Positions 1 to 13,180 of a stretch of DNA of 64,000 bases are shown here, piece by piece. The translations under genes and the position numbers were made by a program. How positions within the stretch are numbered: position 1 is the stretch's first letter; each line of letters starts with the position of its first letter. The stretch spans positions 310,001 through 374,000 of the forward strand of contig MKUP01000022.1 of NCBI GenBank assembly GCA_001898625.1, written 5' to 3'. The DNA is from Burkholderiales bacterium 67-32. GTDB lineage: Bacteria > Pseudomonadota > Gammaproteobacteria > Burkholderiales > Burkholderiaceae_B. The notes beneath the pieces were generated by a model that had not been told where the DNA came from, searched no databases, and saw only the letters and a list, made by a program, of their open reading frames with translations.

Positions 1-662
1 CGGAGGCGCCGCTGCTCGCCATGGGCAGCCGCCTGACCTCGCAGAAAATGGCGGATCTGGCGATCAAGGTGTTCCCCCTGCTGCTGGCGGCGCATCCACG
101 TCTGCAGATCGCCGTGCTCGGCTGCGGCGAACGCGCGCTGGAAGCGGCATTGCAAGACCTGTCCTCGCATCATTCCCGCAACCTGGGCGTGCACATCGGT
201 TACGACGAACGGCGCGGCCACCTGCTGCATGCCGGCGCGGACATGCTGCTGCACGGCAGCCGCTTCGAGCCTTTCGGCCTGACCCCGCTTTATTCCATGC
301 TGTACGGAACCGTGCCCATCGCGTCCCGCGTCGGCGGACTGGCCGACAGCATCACCGGCCTGTCGCCGGAACCGGATGCCGAGGTCGGCTCGGCCACGGG
401 CATCCTGTTCGACGGAGACAGGCCCGCCAACATGCTGGCGGCCGTCGAACGCGCGCTGGAGACGTTTGCCCAGCCTCAGCGGTGGTCGGCCCTGCAGAAG
501 AACGGGATGACCCGTCATTTCGGCTGGGAAACCTCCGCTGCCCAGTATGTGGAGCTGTACCGCATGCTCGCGCCGGTCGCTCCCGTGGGCGCGCCCATGG
601 TTGCCCGCCGTCCGGAGACGGCCGGCGCTCCGGTCGAGGCCAGCGTACGGAAACGGGCCTGA
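1..662 (+). CDS. glgA: Glycogen synthase, C-terminal part (5' end outside window)
   Basis: This is the C-terminal half of a GT5 glycogen/starch synthase, which moves glucose from ADP-glucose to the non-reducing end of alpha-1,4-glucan. The frame is open from base 3 and reads through to TGA at 660-662. The residues SRLTSQK near the start and the nucleotide-sugar site motif SRFEPFGLTPLY followed by GTVPIASRVGGLAD are the family's C-terminal Rossmann-fold signature. The C-terminus carries about 25 extra residues (PVGAPMV onward) that look unstructured. The stop overlaps the start of the glgE-like gene (TGATG), so the two are translationally coupled. The ATG at 21 is internal, not the true start. 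Confidence 0.9.
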   Translation, partial: EAPLLAMGSRLTSQKMADLAIKVFPLLLAAHPRLQIAVLGCGERALEAALQDLSSHHSRNLGVHIGYDERRGHLLHAGADMLLHGSRFEPFGLTPLYSMLYGTVPIASRVGGLADSITGLSPEPDAEVGSATGILFDGDRPANMLAAVERALETFAQPQRWSALQKNGMTRHFGWETSAAQYVELYRMLAPVAPVGAPMVARRPETAGAPVEASVRKRA

Positions 663-3600
663 TGGCGGCGCGACGTCGACCGCCGCTGCGTATCTGCCAG
701 GCCAGGGGCTCGGCCCTGGGACCGGTGCTGGACGGCGCGCGCGCCCTGGCCGCGCCCTGGCGCGGATGGCTGGAGACGGCCGCCGGACTGGGATTCGGAC
801 AGGTGCTGGCCGACGCGCGCGGCGCCGGCGACGAGGCCGCGTGCGAGGCGCTGGTGCGCGCCGCGTCCCGGCGTCGGCTGGAGCTTTATCTGGATTGTCC
901 GCCAGCCGGCGACGAGGCCGGATACGCGGTCGACTGGGCGGAACGCGGCCCCTTGTGGCGCGACCTGGGCGCCAGGGGGCTGCTGATCAGGGGCTTGGCG
1001 ACATCCGGGCCATTGCCGGAGCGGCTGGCGCCGCTGCGCGAGTGCGCGGAAGGCCTGGACCTGCTGGCGTGGACGCCGGGCCTGTCGCGCGAGGCGGTGC
1101 GCGGCCTGCGCGGCCTGGGGTTTTCCCACGTGTTCTCGTCGCTGGCCTGGTGGGATTTCCGCAGCGCCTGGTTGATGGACGAATGGCATGCGCTGGCGGA
1201 TACCGGTTGCGCCGTGCTGGCCTTTCCGTCGGACCCGTATGGGGCCGGCGCGGCGGGCGTCGGCGTGCCGGATGCCGAGGTGCGGCGACGCGCCTCGATC
1301 CGCGCGCTATGGGCGGCCGCCACCTGCGGTGCGGGCTGGCTGGTGCCCATGGGGTACGAACGGCATGGCCTGGACGGTGCGCCGCACGATCAGTTGGACC
1401 TGAGTGCGGACCTCCGGGCGGCGAACCGCTGGCTGGCACGGGCGCCGGCCGACGACGTGGCGCTGCTGCCGCTGGGCGGCGCGGACGCGTCCATCGCCAT
1501 GCTGCTGCGCCGCGGCGCCGGGCAGCGAGGCCGGCGCAGCCATCTGCTGCTGTTCAATCCCGATCTGCTGGCCGCTTCGGCGGTGGACTGGCCCATGATC
1601 CAGTCCAGGCTGCCGGACGGCGCGCAGCGGCCAGCCGAGGGCGGCGTGCCCGTCACGCTGGGGCCCGGCGCCGCGCATGTCGTGGAACTGGGGCCCGCGC
1701 CGCCCGTACTGGCCGGGCTGCCGCGCCGGCGGTCGCTGACCGCAGCCATGGGCGCGGCCCGCGTGGCGATCGAGGCGGTCGAGCCCGCCATCGAGCAGGG
1801 CCGCTTCGCGGTCAAGCGCACGCCGGGCGAAGCACTGGCGGTGCGCGCCGACATCTTGATGGATGGCCACGACAAGCTGGCCGCCGATCTGCTCTGGCGC
1901 GCTGCCGACGAGGAAGCCTGGACCCGGGTGCCCATGGTCCACCTGGGCAATGATCGCTGGGAGGCCGTCTGCCGCTTCGAACGCGTGGGCATGGGCTGCT
2001 ACGCGATCGAGGCCTGGCGCGACACCTACGCCACCTTCCTGGATGAACTGCGCAAGAAGACGGATGCGGGCGTGGATGTAGCGGTGGAAGTCGAGGAGGT
2101 TCGAGGCTGGATGGCGACGGTGCTGGGCCGCGCCGCCCAGGTCGGACATGAGATGCGGGCACGGGCCGAGGAAGCCGCTCTCGGCCTGGCGGACCTGCAC
2201 GGCGACGCCTGCCTGGCCTGGATACGTTCGCCCGAGGCCGCCGCCTTGATCCAGGCGCTGGAGCCTCGCGAATTCGCGTCGCGCTCGGCGGAGTTCCCGG
2301 TCCGGGTGGAACGCCGGACCGCCCGGTTCGGCAACTGGTACGAGTGCTTTCCGCGCTCGCAAAGCGGCGACGCGCACCGGCACGGCACCTTCGCCGACGT
2401 CGCGGCTCGCCTGCCCGCGATACGGGACATGGGCTTCGACGTCCTGTACTTCCCGCCCATTCATCCCATCGGCCGGCGCAACCGCAAGGGCCGCAACAAC
2501 AGCCTCGTGGCCGAACCCGGCGACCCGGGCAGCCCTTACGCCATCGGTTCGGAAGAGGGCGGGCACGACGCGATACATCCCGAGCTGGGGACGCTGGACG
2601 ATTTCCGCACGCTGGTGGGCGAGGCGGCTCGGCACGGGCTGGAGATCGCCCTGGATTTCGCCATCCAGTGCTCGCCCGACCACCCATGGCTGGTCCAGCA
2701 TCCCGACTGGTTCGCGTGGCGCGCCGACGGTTCGCTGCGCTATGCCGAGAATCCGCCCAAAAAATACGAGGACATCGTCAACGTCGATTTCTACGCGCGG
2801 GCCGCGAACGGGCGCGATACCGCCTCCTCGGGCCTGTGGCTGGCGCTGCTGGACGTGGTGCTGTTCTGGGCCGGGGAAGGTGTACGGATCTTCCGGGTCG
2901 ACAATCCGCATACCAAGCCGCTGCCGTTCTGGGAATGGCTGATCGCCCAGGTGCACGCGCGCCATCCCGATGTGGTGTTTCTGTCGGAAGCCTTCACCCG
3001 GCCCAAGATGATGTACCGGCTGGCCAAGCTGGGTTTCTCGCAGTCCTACACCTATTTCACGTGGCGCGAGACGCGGCGGGAACTGAGCGACTATGTGGAG
3101 GAAATCTCGCGGCCGCCTGTATCCGATTTTTTCCGGCCCAATTTCTTCGTCAACACGCCCGACATCAATCCGCGCCACCTGCAGGACTCGGGCCGTACGG
3201 GTTTCCTGATCCGCGCCGCGCTGGCGACCACGCTGTCGGGTTCCTGGGGCATGTACAGCGGCTTCGAGCTGTGCGAGGGCACGCCGGTGCCCGGCAAGGA
3301 GGAGTATCTCGATTCCGAGAAGTACGAGATCCGGGCCTGGGACTGGAGCCGGCCGGGCAACATCGTGGCCGAGATCGGCGTCCTGAACCGGATACGGCGC
3401 GACAACCCCGCGTTGCATATCCATACAGGCACCGGTTTTCTCAACACCGATAATGATCGGGTGCTGGCCTATACCAGGGCGACGCCGGAGCGCGACAACG
3501 TGGTGCTGGTGGTGGTGAACCTCGACCCCCACGGCGCGCAGGGCGCCAGCGTCGAACTTCCACTGTGGGAGTTCGGCTTGCCGGACGATGGCACGTTGCA

Positions 3601-3712
3601 TGCCGAAGACCTGCTGCGCGGGTATCGCTTCGACTGGCATGGAAAGATGCAGCATGTGCGGCTCGAACCTGGCGGCCCCTACGCGATATGGCGTATTTCC
3701 CGACGATTCTAG
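662..3712 (+). CDS. glgE: Alpha-1,4-glucan:maltose-1-phosphate maltosyltransferase with N-terminal amylase-like extension
   Basis: GlgE (GH13_3) transfers maltose from maltose-1-phosphate onto alpha-1,4-glucan. The protein is 1016 aa, against about 660-700 aa for the actinobacterial enzyme. Residues of about 1-380 form an extra region that looks like a degenerate amylase barrel. The GlgE N-terminal domain (DUF3416) follows at about 382-480. The catalytic domain starts near 555 with FGNWYECFPRS. The nucleophile Asp lies in RIFRVDNPHTKP (about D747) and the acid/base Glu in FLSEAFTRPKMM (about E776); the 29-residue spacing matches characterised GlgE. The start at 662 is chosen because it overlaps the glgA stop and keeps the whole extension; later starts are possible. 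The next gene, the TreS-maltokinase fusion, makes its substrate. Confidence 0.93.
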   Translation: MAARRRPPLRICQARGSALGPVLDGARALAAPWRGWLETAAGLGFGQVLADARGAGDEAACEALVRAASRRRLELYLDCPPAGDEAGYAVDWAERGPLWRDLGARGLLIRGLATSGPLPERLAPLRECAEGLDLLAWTPGLSREAVRGLRGLGFSHVFSSLAWWDFRSAWLMDEWHALADTGCAVLAFPSDPYGAGAAGVGVPDAEVRRRASIRALWAAATCGAGWLVPMGYERHGLDGAPHDQLDLSADLRAANRWLARAPADDVALLPLGGADASIAMLLRRGAGQRGRRSHLLLFNPDLLAASAVDWPMIQSRLPDGAQRPAEGGVPVTLGPGAAHVVELGPAPPVLAGLPRRRSLTAAMGAARVAIEAVEPAIEQGRFAVKRTPGEALAVRADILMDGHDKLAADLLWRAADEEAWTRVPMVHLGNDRWEAVCRFERVGMGCYAIEAWRDTYATFLDELRKKTDAGVDVAVEVEEVRGWMATVLGRAAQVGHEMRARAEEAALGLADLHGDACLAWIRSPEAAALIQALEPREFASRSAEFPVRVERRTARFGNWYECFPRSQSGDAHRHGTFADVAARLPAIRDMGFDVLYFPPIHPIGRRNRKGRNNSLVAEPGDPGSPYAIGSEEGGHDAIHPELGTLDDFRTLVGEAARHGLEIALDFAIQCSPDHPWLVQHPDWFAWRADGSLRYAENPPKKYEDIVNVDFYARAANGRDTASSGLWLALLDVVLFWAGEGVRIFRVDNPHTKPLPFWEWLIAQVHARHPDVVFLSEAFTRPKMMYRLAKLGFSQSYTYFTWRETRRELSDYVEEISRPPVSDFFRPNFFVNTPDINPRHLQDSGRTGFLIRAALATTLSGSWGMYSGFELCEGTPVPGKEEYLDSEKYEIRAWDWSRPGNIVAEIGVLNRIRRDNPALHIHTGTGFLNTDNDRVLAYTRATPERDNVVLVVVNLDPHGAQGASVELPLWEFGLPDDGTLHAEDLLRGYRFDWHGKMQHVRLEPGGPYAIWRISRRF

Positions 3713-3752
3713 GACCCCTGTTTCCCGGGGATCCATCGGCAGGCGAGGACGC

Positions 3753-7107
<3,355 letters not shown>

Positions 7108-7127
<20 letters not shown>

Positions 7128-9303
7128 CGGCGGGATCGCACCCGAGGATATCGACGCACTGGTAGCGGGCAGGCATGCCGACCCTTTTTCCGTGTTGGGA
7201 CCGCAACTGCGCGACGGCCGGTTGTGGCTGCGCGCCTTCCTGCCCGGCGCCGTGACCGTGCAGGCCGTGTCGGACACGGGAGGCGTCGTGGACCTGAGGC
7301 CGCTGCGCGCGGGTGTGTTCGAGGCCCAGGCCGACCCCGGTTTCCTGCCCGCCCGCGTGGGCTACCGGTTGCGCATCCAGTGGCCCGGCGCGTTCCAGGA
7401 GGCCGAGGACCCGTACGCCTTCGGCCTCATGCTGGGCGACGAGGATCTTGCGCTGCTGGCGCGAGGCGACCACGACGGCCTGGAAGGCTGCCTGGGCGCG
7501 CACTGCACCACGATGGACGGGGTTCCGGGCGTGCGCTTCGCGGTATGGGCTCCCAATGCCCGCCGCGTATCGGTGGTCGGCGGCTTCAACGCCTGGGACG
7601 GCCGCCGCCATCCCATGCGGCTGCGCCATGCCGCGGGCGTATGGGAACTGTTCGTGCCGCGCCTGTCGCATGGCGAGTCCTACAAGTACGAACTGCTGGG
7701 GCCCGATGGCGGACTGCTGCCGCAAAAAGCCGATCCCTGCGCCTTCCAGGCCGAGCCGGCGCCGGGCTCGGCATCGGTGGTCGCCGATCCCGAGCCTTAC
7801 GCGTGGACGGACGAGGCGTGGATGGCAAGCCGTGCGGCGCGCCATGCGACCGGCGCACCCATCTCGGTCTACGAGGTGCATGCCGGTTCCTGGCTCAGGA
7901 AAGAAAATGGCGGAACCTGGAGCTGGCACGAGCTGGCCGATCGCCTGATCCCCTATGTGGCGGGGATGGGTTTCACCCACCTCGAACTGCTGCCCATCAT
8001 GGAATATCCCTTCGGCGGCTCGTGGGGCTACCAGCCGCTGGGCATGTTCGCGCCCACGGCGCGCCATGGCTCGCCACGCGACTTCGCGGCGTTCGTCGAC
8101 CGCTGCCACGCGGCGGGCCTGGGCGTGATCCTGGACTGGGTGCCGGCGCATTTCCCGACCGACCCCCATGGACTGGCGCGCTTCGACGGCACGGCGCTGT
8201 ACGAATACCAGGACCCGCGCGAAGGTTTCCACCAGGACTGGAACACCTACATCTACAACCTGGGCCGCAACGAGGTCTGCAACTTCATGCGGGCCAGCGC
8301 GCTGTACTGGCTGGGCCGCTACCACGTGGACGGGCTGCGGGTGGATGCGGTCGCCTCCATGCTGTATCGGGACTACAGCCGCCGCGCCGGGGAGTGGGTG
8401 CCGAATCGCCACGGCGGAAGGGAGAACCTGGAAGCCATCGCCTTCCTGCGCGACCTGAACGGCAGGGTGCGGCGCCTTTTTCCCGACGCCATGATGATCG
8501 CCGAGGAATCCACCGCCTGGCCGGGCGTGACCGCGCCGCCGGAGGCGGGCGGGCTGGGATTCCATTACAAATGGAACATGGGCTGGATGCATGACACGCT
8601 GCGCTACATGCAGCGGGATCCCGTGCACCGGCCCTATCACCACCACGACCTGACCTTCGGCATGGTGTATGCCTATTCGGAGCAGTTCGTGCTGCCGCTC
8701 TCGCACGACGAGGTGGTCCACGGCAAGGGCTCGCTGATCGGCAGGATGCCCGGCGACCGCTGGCAGCGCTTCGCCAACCTGCGGGCCTATTTCGGCTTCA
8801 TGTGGAGCCATCCCGGCAGGAAGCTGTTGTTCATGGGCGGAGAGCTTGCCCAGGAGCGGGAGTGGAACCACGACGCGCAACTGGGTTGGGACGCCCTGGC
8901 CGATCCGCTGCATGCCGGCGTGCAGCGGCTGGTGGGCGACCTGAACCGGACCTATGCCGGCACGCCCGCGCTGCATCGGCTGGACGGCGATCCGGCGGGA
9001 TTCCGCTGGGTGATCGGGGACGACGACCGCAACAGCGTGTTCGCCTACCTGCGCATGGACGGCGAGCGCTGCGTGCTGGCGGTGTGCAACATGACGCCAG
9101 TCCCGCGCGGCGACTACCGGCTGGGTGTTCCGCGCGGGGGACGCTGGCGCGAGATCGTCAATACCGACGCGGCCGACTATGGCGGTTCGGGCGTGGGCAA
9201 CGCCGGCGCGGTCGAGGCGCAGCAACAGGCCGCGCACGGCCTGGCCCATTCGCTGGTGCTGACGCTGCCGCCCCTGGCCACCTTGTTGCTCGAACCCGAA
9301 TGA
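7108..9303 (+). CDS. glgB: 1,4-alpha-glucan branching enzyme
   Basis: GlgB cuts alpha-1,4 links and re-forms them as alpha-1,6 branches on glycogen. It is 731 aa, matching E. coli GlgB (728). An N1 domain (DPFSVLGPQ) and a CBM48 domain ([20 protein letters not shown]) precede the GH13 barrel. Catalytic residues are about D413 ([12 protein letters not shown]), E466 ([11 protein letters not shown]) and the Asp of [12 protein letters not shown]. The start is TTG at 7108 after the strong site ACGGAGGG; no ATG occurs before conserved sequence. The gene begins inside the treS stop region and its own stop overlaps the glgX start, so it is mid-operon. The TTG start may lower its translation relative to neighbours (inference). 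Confidence 0.95.
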
Positions 9304-11393
9304 TCATGGGCGCCATCGCCGACCGACTGCTGCCCGGCCGCCCGGCCCCCCTGGGTGCGCACTGCGACGGGATGGGCGTGAACTTCGCCGTGTTCTCGGC
9401 GCACGCACATCGGATCGACCTGTGCCTGTTCGACGAATCGGGGCGCAAGGAAGTCGCGCGCATGGCCTTGCCCGAATGCACCGACGAAGTCTGGCACGGC
9501 TACCTGCCGCGCGCCGGTCCCGGGCTGGTGTACGGCTATCGGGCGTTCGGTCCCTACGAGCCGCAGGACGGCCACCGCTTCAATCCGCACAAGCTGCTGA
9601 TCGACCCGTATGCGCGCAAGCTGGCCGGCTCGCTGCGCTGGACCGACGCGCTGAACGGCTTCCGGCGCGAGGAGCGCGGCATGGACCGCCGCGACAGCGC
9701 TGCCGCAGTTCCCAAGTGCGTGGTGGTGGACGATGCCTTCGACTGGCATGGAGACCAGCGGCCGGAATGGCCGTGGGGCCAGACCGTGATCTACGAGGCC
9801 CACGTGCGGGGGATGTCGATCGCGCGCGAGGACATGCGGCCCATCGAGCGGGGCACCTTTCACGCGCTGACCAACCCCGCGCTGATCGACCACCTGCTGT
9901 CGCTGGGCGTGACCTCGCTCGAACTGCTGCCCGTCCATGCCCACGTCAACGACCGTTTCCTGGTCGAACGCGGCCTGCGCAACTACTGGGGCTACAGCAG
10001 CCTGTCTTTCTTCGCTCCCGAACCCTGCTACCTGGCGCGCAACGAACTGCACGAGATCCGGACCGCCGTGCGCAACCTGCATGCGGCCGGCATCGAGGTG
10101 ATCCTGGACGTCGTCTACAACCACACCTGCGAGGCCAGCGAGACCGGGCCGACGCTGTCGTGGCGCGGGCTGGACAATGCCAGCTACTACCGGCTGGTGC
10201 CGGGCGACGAGCGCCACTATATCAACGATACGGGCTGCGGCAACACGCTGAACCTGTCGCATCCGCGGGTGGTGCAGATGGTGATGGACTCGCTGCGCTA
10301 CTGGGCCGAGGCTTTTCGCGTGGACGGCTTTCGCTTCGACCTGGGCGTGACGCTGGGCCGCGAGGCCGGCGGTTTCGACCCCGGGGCGGGCTTCTTCGAC
10401 GCGCTGCTGCAGGACCCGCTGCTCTCGCGGCTGAAGCTGATTTCCGAGCCCTGGGACGTCGGCCCCGATGGCTATCACGTCGGCCACCACCCGCCAGGAT
10501 TCGCCGAATGGAACGACCGCTTCCGCGACACCGTGCGCCGTTTCTGGCGCGGCGACGAGGGCGTGCGGCCGGAACTGGCCACGCGGCTGGCGGGCTCGGG
10601 CGACCTGTTCAACCGCCGCCATCGCCGCACCTGGGCATCGGTCAATTTCGTCACCGCGCACGATGGCTTCACGCTGGCGGACCTGGTCAGCTATGCCCAC
10701 AAGCACAACGAGGCCAACGGCGAGGAAGGGCGCGACGGCAGCAACGAGAACCTGAGCAGCAACTGGGGCGTCGAGGGGCCGACCCTGGACCCGGCCGTGC
10801 TGGCGACGCGGGCCGCGGTGGCCCGGGCCATGCTGGCGACGCTGTTCTGTTCGCACGGCACGCCCATGCTGCTGGGCGGCGACGAGTTCGGGCGCACGCA
10901 GTTCGGCAACAACAATGCCTATTGCCAGGACAACGAGATGTCGTGGTTCGACTGGCGCCTGGCCGCCTCGGACGAGGGCCGGGCGATGACCGTCTTCGTC
11001 GCGCGGCTGGCGGCGCTGCGGCACGAATATCCGTCGCTGCGCAGTGAACGTTACATGGCGGACTACCACTTCGTCGAGGAAGGCCTGGCCGAGATCGGCT
11101 GGTTCGACGAGCAGGGGGAACAGGTCGGCAGCGAGGCCTGGAACGATCCGCACCGGCGTGCGCTGGTGCTGCGCCGGGCCGCCCGGCACGACGGCCGTGT
11201 CGAGATCACGCTGCTGCTGGTCAACGGCCATGACCATGCCGTTTCGTTTTCCCTGCCCGCGCCTGTCGTGCGCTGGCGCATGCTGGTCGACAGCAGCCGG
11301 CCGGAGGCGCCCGAGGCGGAAATGGTGGAGGTGTCGCTGGCGCTGGCGCCGCGCAGCGTGGTGTTGCTGGGTTGCAGGATGAACGCGCCATGA
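9300..11393 (+). CDS. glgX: Glycogen debranching enzyme (GlgX type)
   Basis: GlgX hydrolyses alpha-1,6 branches of limit dextrin, releasing short maltodextrins. The 697-residue protein has an N-terminal CBM48 domain ([20 protein letters not shown]) and a GH13_11 barrel. Catalytic motifs are [11 protein letters not shown] (about D347), [10 protein letters not shown] (about E383) and [10 protein letters not shown]. The family landmark [11 protein letters not shown] with [11 protein letters not shown] is present. ATG codons at 9300 and 9306 are both possible; 9300 is chosen because it forms an ATGA overlap with the glgB stop. The stop at 11393 overlaps the treZ start the same way. Its products are natural substrates for MalQ and TreY in the same operon. 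Confidence 0.95.
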   Translation: MIMGAIADRLLPGRPAPLGAHCDGMGVNFAVFSAHAHRIDLCLFDESGRKEVARMALPECTDEVWHGYLPRAGPGLVYGYRAFGPYEPQDGHRFNPHKLLIDPYARKLAGSLRWTDALNGFRREERGMDRRDSAAAVPKCVVVDDAFDWHGDQRPEWPWGQTVIYEAHVRGMSIAREDMRPIERGTFHALTNPALIDHLLSLGVTSLELLPVHAHVNDRFLVERGLRNYWGYSSLSFFAPEPCYLARNELHEIRTAVRNLHAAGIEVILDVVYNHTCEASETGPTLSWRGLDNASYYRLVPGDERHYINDTGCGNTLNLSHPRVVQMVMDSLRYWAEAFRVDGFRFDLGVTLGREAGGFDPGAGFFDALLQDPLLSRLKLISEPWDVGPDGYHVGHHPPGFAEWNDRFRDTVRRFWRGDEGVRPELATRLAGSGDLFNRRHRRTWASVNFVTAHDGFTLADLVSYAHKHNEANGEEGRDGSNENLSSNWGVEGPTLDPAVLATRAAVARAMLATLFCSHGTPMLLGGDEFGRTQFGNNNAYCQDNEMSWFDWRLAASDEGRAMTVFVARLAALRHEYPSLRSERYMADYHFVEEGLAEIGWFDEQGEQVGSEAWNDPHRRALVLRRAARHDGRVEITLLLVNGHDHAVSFSLPAPVVRWRMLVDSSRPEAPEAEMVEVSLALAPRSVVLLGCRMNAP

Positions 11394-13180
11394 AGAAGGC
11401 TTCGCTTGCCGAGAAATTCGGCGCGCGCCTGCTGGGACCGGACCGCACGCGCTTTCGCCTGTGGGCGCCGGGCCAGCAGGCCGTATCGGTGGAGCTGGAT
11501 CCCGGTACGGCGCAAGCGTCCATCGTCCCCATGCTCGCCAGGCGGGAAGGCTGGTTCGAGGCCGAGGTGGCGCGGGGAGCCGGCACGCGCTACCGGTATC
11601 GCCTGGCGGACGGAACCGCCGTCCCGGATCCCGCCTCGCGCGTGCAGGACGGCGACGTGCACGACGCCAGCGTGGTCGTCGATTCGGCCGCCTACCAGTG
11701 GCGCAACACGCGCTGGCGCGGCCGGCCGTGGAGCGAGGCTGTCATCTACGAGCTGCACGTGGGCGCCATGGGGGGCTTCGACGGCGTGCGCGGCCACCTG
11801 CCGCGCCTGGCCGACCTGGGCGTGACCGCCATCGAGCTGATGCCCATCGCCGATTTCCCCGGAACCAGGAACTGGGGCTACGACGGCGTGCTGCCCTATG
11901 CGCCGGACCGCGCCTATGGCTCGCCCGAGTCGCTCAAGGCGCTGGTCGACGAGGCCCATGGCCTGGGGCTCATGGTGTTCCTGGACGTGGTCTACAACCA
12001 CTTCGGACCCGACGGCAATTACCTCCATGCCTACGCGCCGTCCTTTTTCCGCAGCGACGTGCACACCCCATGGGGGCCGGCCATCGACTTTCGCCGCAAG
12101 CCCGTGCGGGAGTTCTTCACCGGCAATGCGGCGTACTGGCTGCACGAATACCGCTTCGACGGCCTGCGGCTGGATGCGGTGCATGCGATCGCCGAGCAGG
12201 ACTGGCTGGAGGAGATGGCCCACGCCATTCGGCAGGCGACCGACCGCCAGCGCCACGTGCACCTGGTCATCGAGCACGACGGCAACGCCGTGCCGCTGCT
12301 CGAGCACGAGTTTGACGCGCAGTGGAACGACGATGGCCACCACGTCCTGCATCGGCTGCTTACGGGCGAGAACCAGGGCTACTACCGCGACTACGACGAC
12401 CGGCCGGCGGCGCGGCTGGCGCGCTGCTTGGCCGAGGGCTTCGTCTACCAGGGCGAGGCATCGGCTCATCGCGGCGGCCAGCACCGGGGCCGGCCGTCGG
12501 CCCACCTGCCGCCCACCAGCTTCGTGCTGTTCCTCCAGAACCACGACCAGATCGGCAACCGCGCGCTGGGCGAGCGCCTGCGGACCCTGGTGGGCGAACG
12601 CACGCAGGCCTTGCGCGCGGCGGTGGCGCTGGTGCTGCTGGCGCCCCAGATCCCGTTGATCTTCATGGGCGAGGAGTACGGCGTGCAAACGCCGTTTCTG
12701 TACTTCACCTGCCATGGCCCGGAACTGGCCGGGGCGGTGCGGGAAGGGCGGCGCAAGGAGTTCGAGAGTTTTCCCGCTTTCGCCGGCGAGGCCGCGCGGG
12801 CCGCGATTCCGGATCCCAACGAGGCATCGACTTTCGAGGCGTCCCGGCATGGCCTGTTCCAGGACACGGCGGATTGGTATGCGTACTACCAGGCGCTGCT
12901 GCGCTGCCGGCGCGAGGCGCTGATGCCCAGCCTGGACGCGACGCGGGCGCTGTGGGCGCGCGCGCTGGGCGACAGCGGCGTGGAGGCGCGCTGGAGCCTG
13001 GGCGACGGGCGCGTGCTGGCGATCGCCGCCAATCTCGGCGACGACGCGGTGGCGGCGACGGCGTCAGGCGCGTCCCTCGTCCTACTGTTCGAGAGCCGCC
13101 CGGGGCTGGCACGCGGCTTGCGGCAGGGCGTGCTCGATCCCATGTGTACCCTTGCCTGGACGGAGGCGCAGACTTCATGA
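11390..13180 (+). CDS. treZ: Malto-oligosyltrehalose trehalohydrolase
   Basis: TreZ cleaves the alpha-1,4 bond next to the terminal trehalosyl unit made by TreY, freeing trehalose. The 596-residue protein starts with an E-set domain (FGARLLGPDRTRFRLWAPG). The GH13_10 barrel carries about D262 (FDGLRLDAVHAI), about E295 (LVIEHDGN, where many homologues read ENDRN) and the Asp of FLQNHDQIGNRALGERL. The ATG at 11390 overlaps the glgX stop (ATGA); an in-frame TTG six codons upstream is less likely. Its partner treY is two genes downstream, with malQ between them. Confidence 0.94.
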   Translation: MKKASLAEKFGARLLGPDRTRFRLWAPGQQAVSVELDPGTAQASIVPMLARREGWFEAEVARGAGTRYRYRLADGTAVPDPASRVQDGDVHDASVVVDSAAYQWRNTRWRGRPWSEAVIYELHVGAMGGFDGVRGHLPRLADLGVTAIELMPIADFPGTRNWGYDGVLPYAPDRAYGSPESLKALVDEAHGLGLMVFLDVVYNHFGPDGNYLHAYAPSFFRSDVHTPWGPAIDFRRKPVREFFTGNAAYWLHEYRFDGLRLDAVHAIAEQDWLEEMAHAIRQATDRQRHVHLVIEHDGNAVPLLEHEFDAQWNDDGHHVLHRLLTGENQGYYRDYDDRPAARLARCLAEGFVYQGEASAHRGGQHRGRPSAHLPPTSFVLFLQNHDQIGNRALGERLRTLVGERTQALRAAVALVLLAPQIPLIFMGEEYGVQTPFLYFTCHGPELAGAVREGRRKEFESFPAFAGEAARAAIPDPNEASTFEASRHGLFQDTADWYAYYQALLRCRREALMPSLDATRALWARALGDSGVEARWSLGDGRVLAIAANLGDDAVAATASGASLVLLFESRPGLARGLRQGVLDPMCTLAWTEAQTS

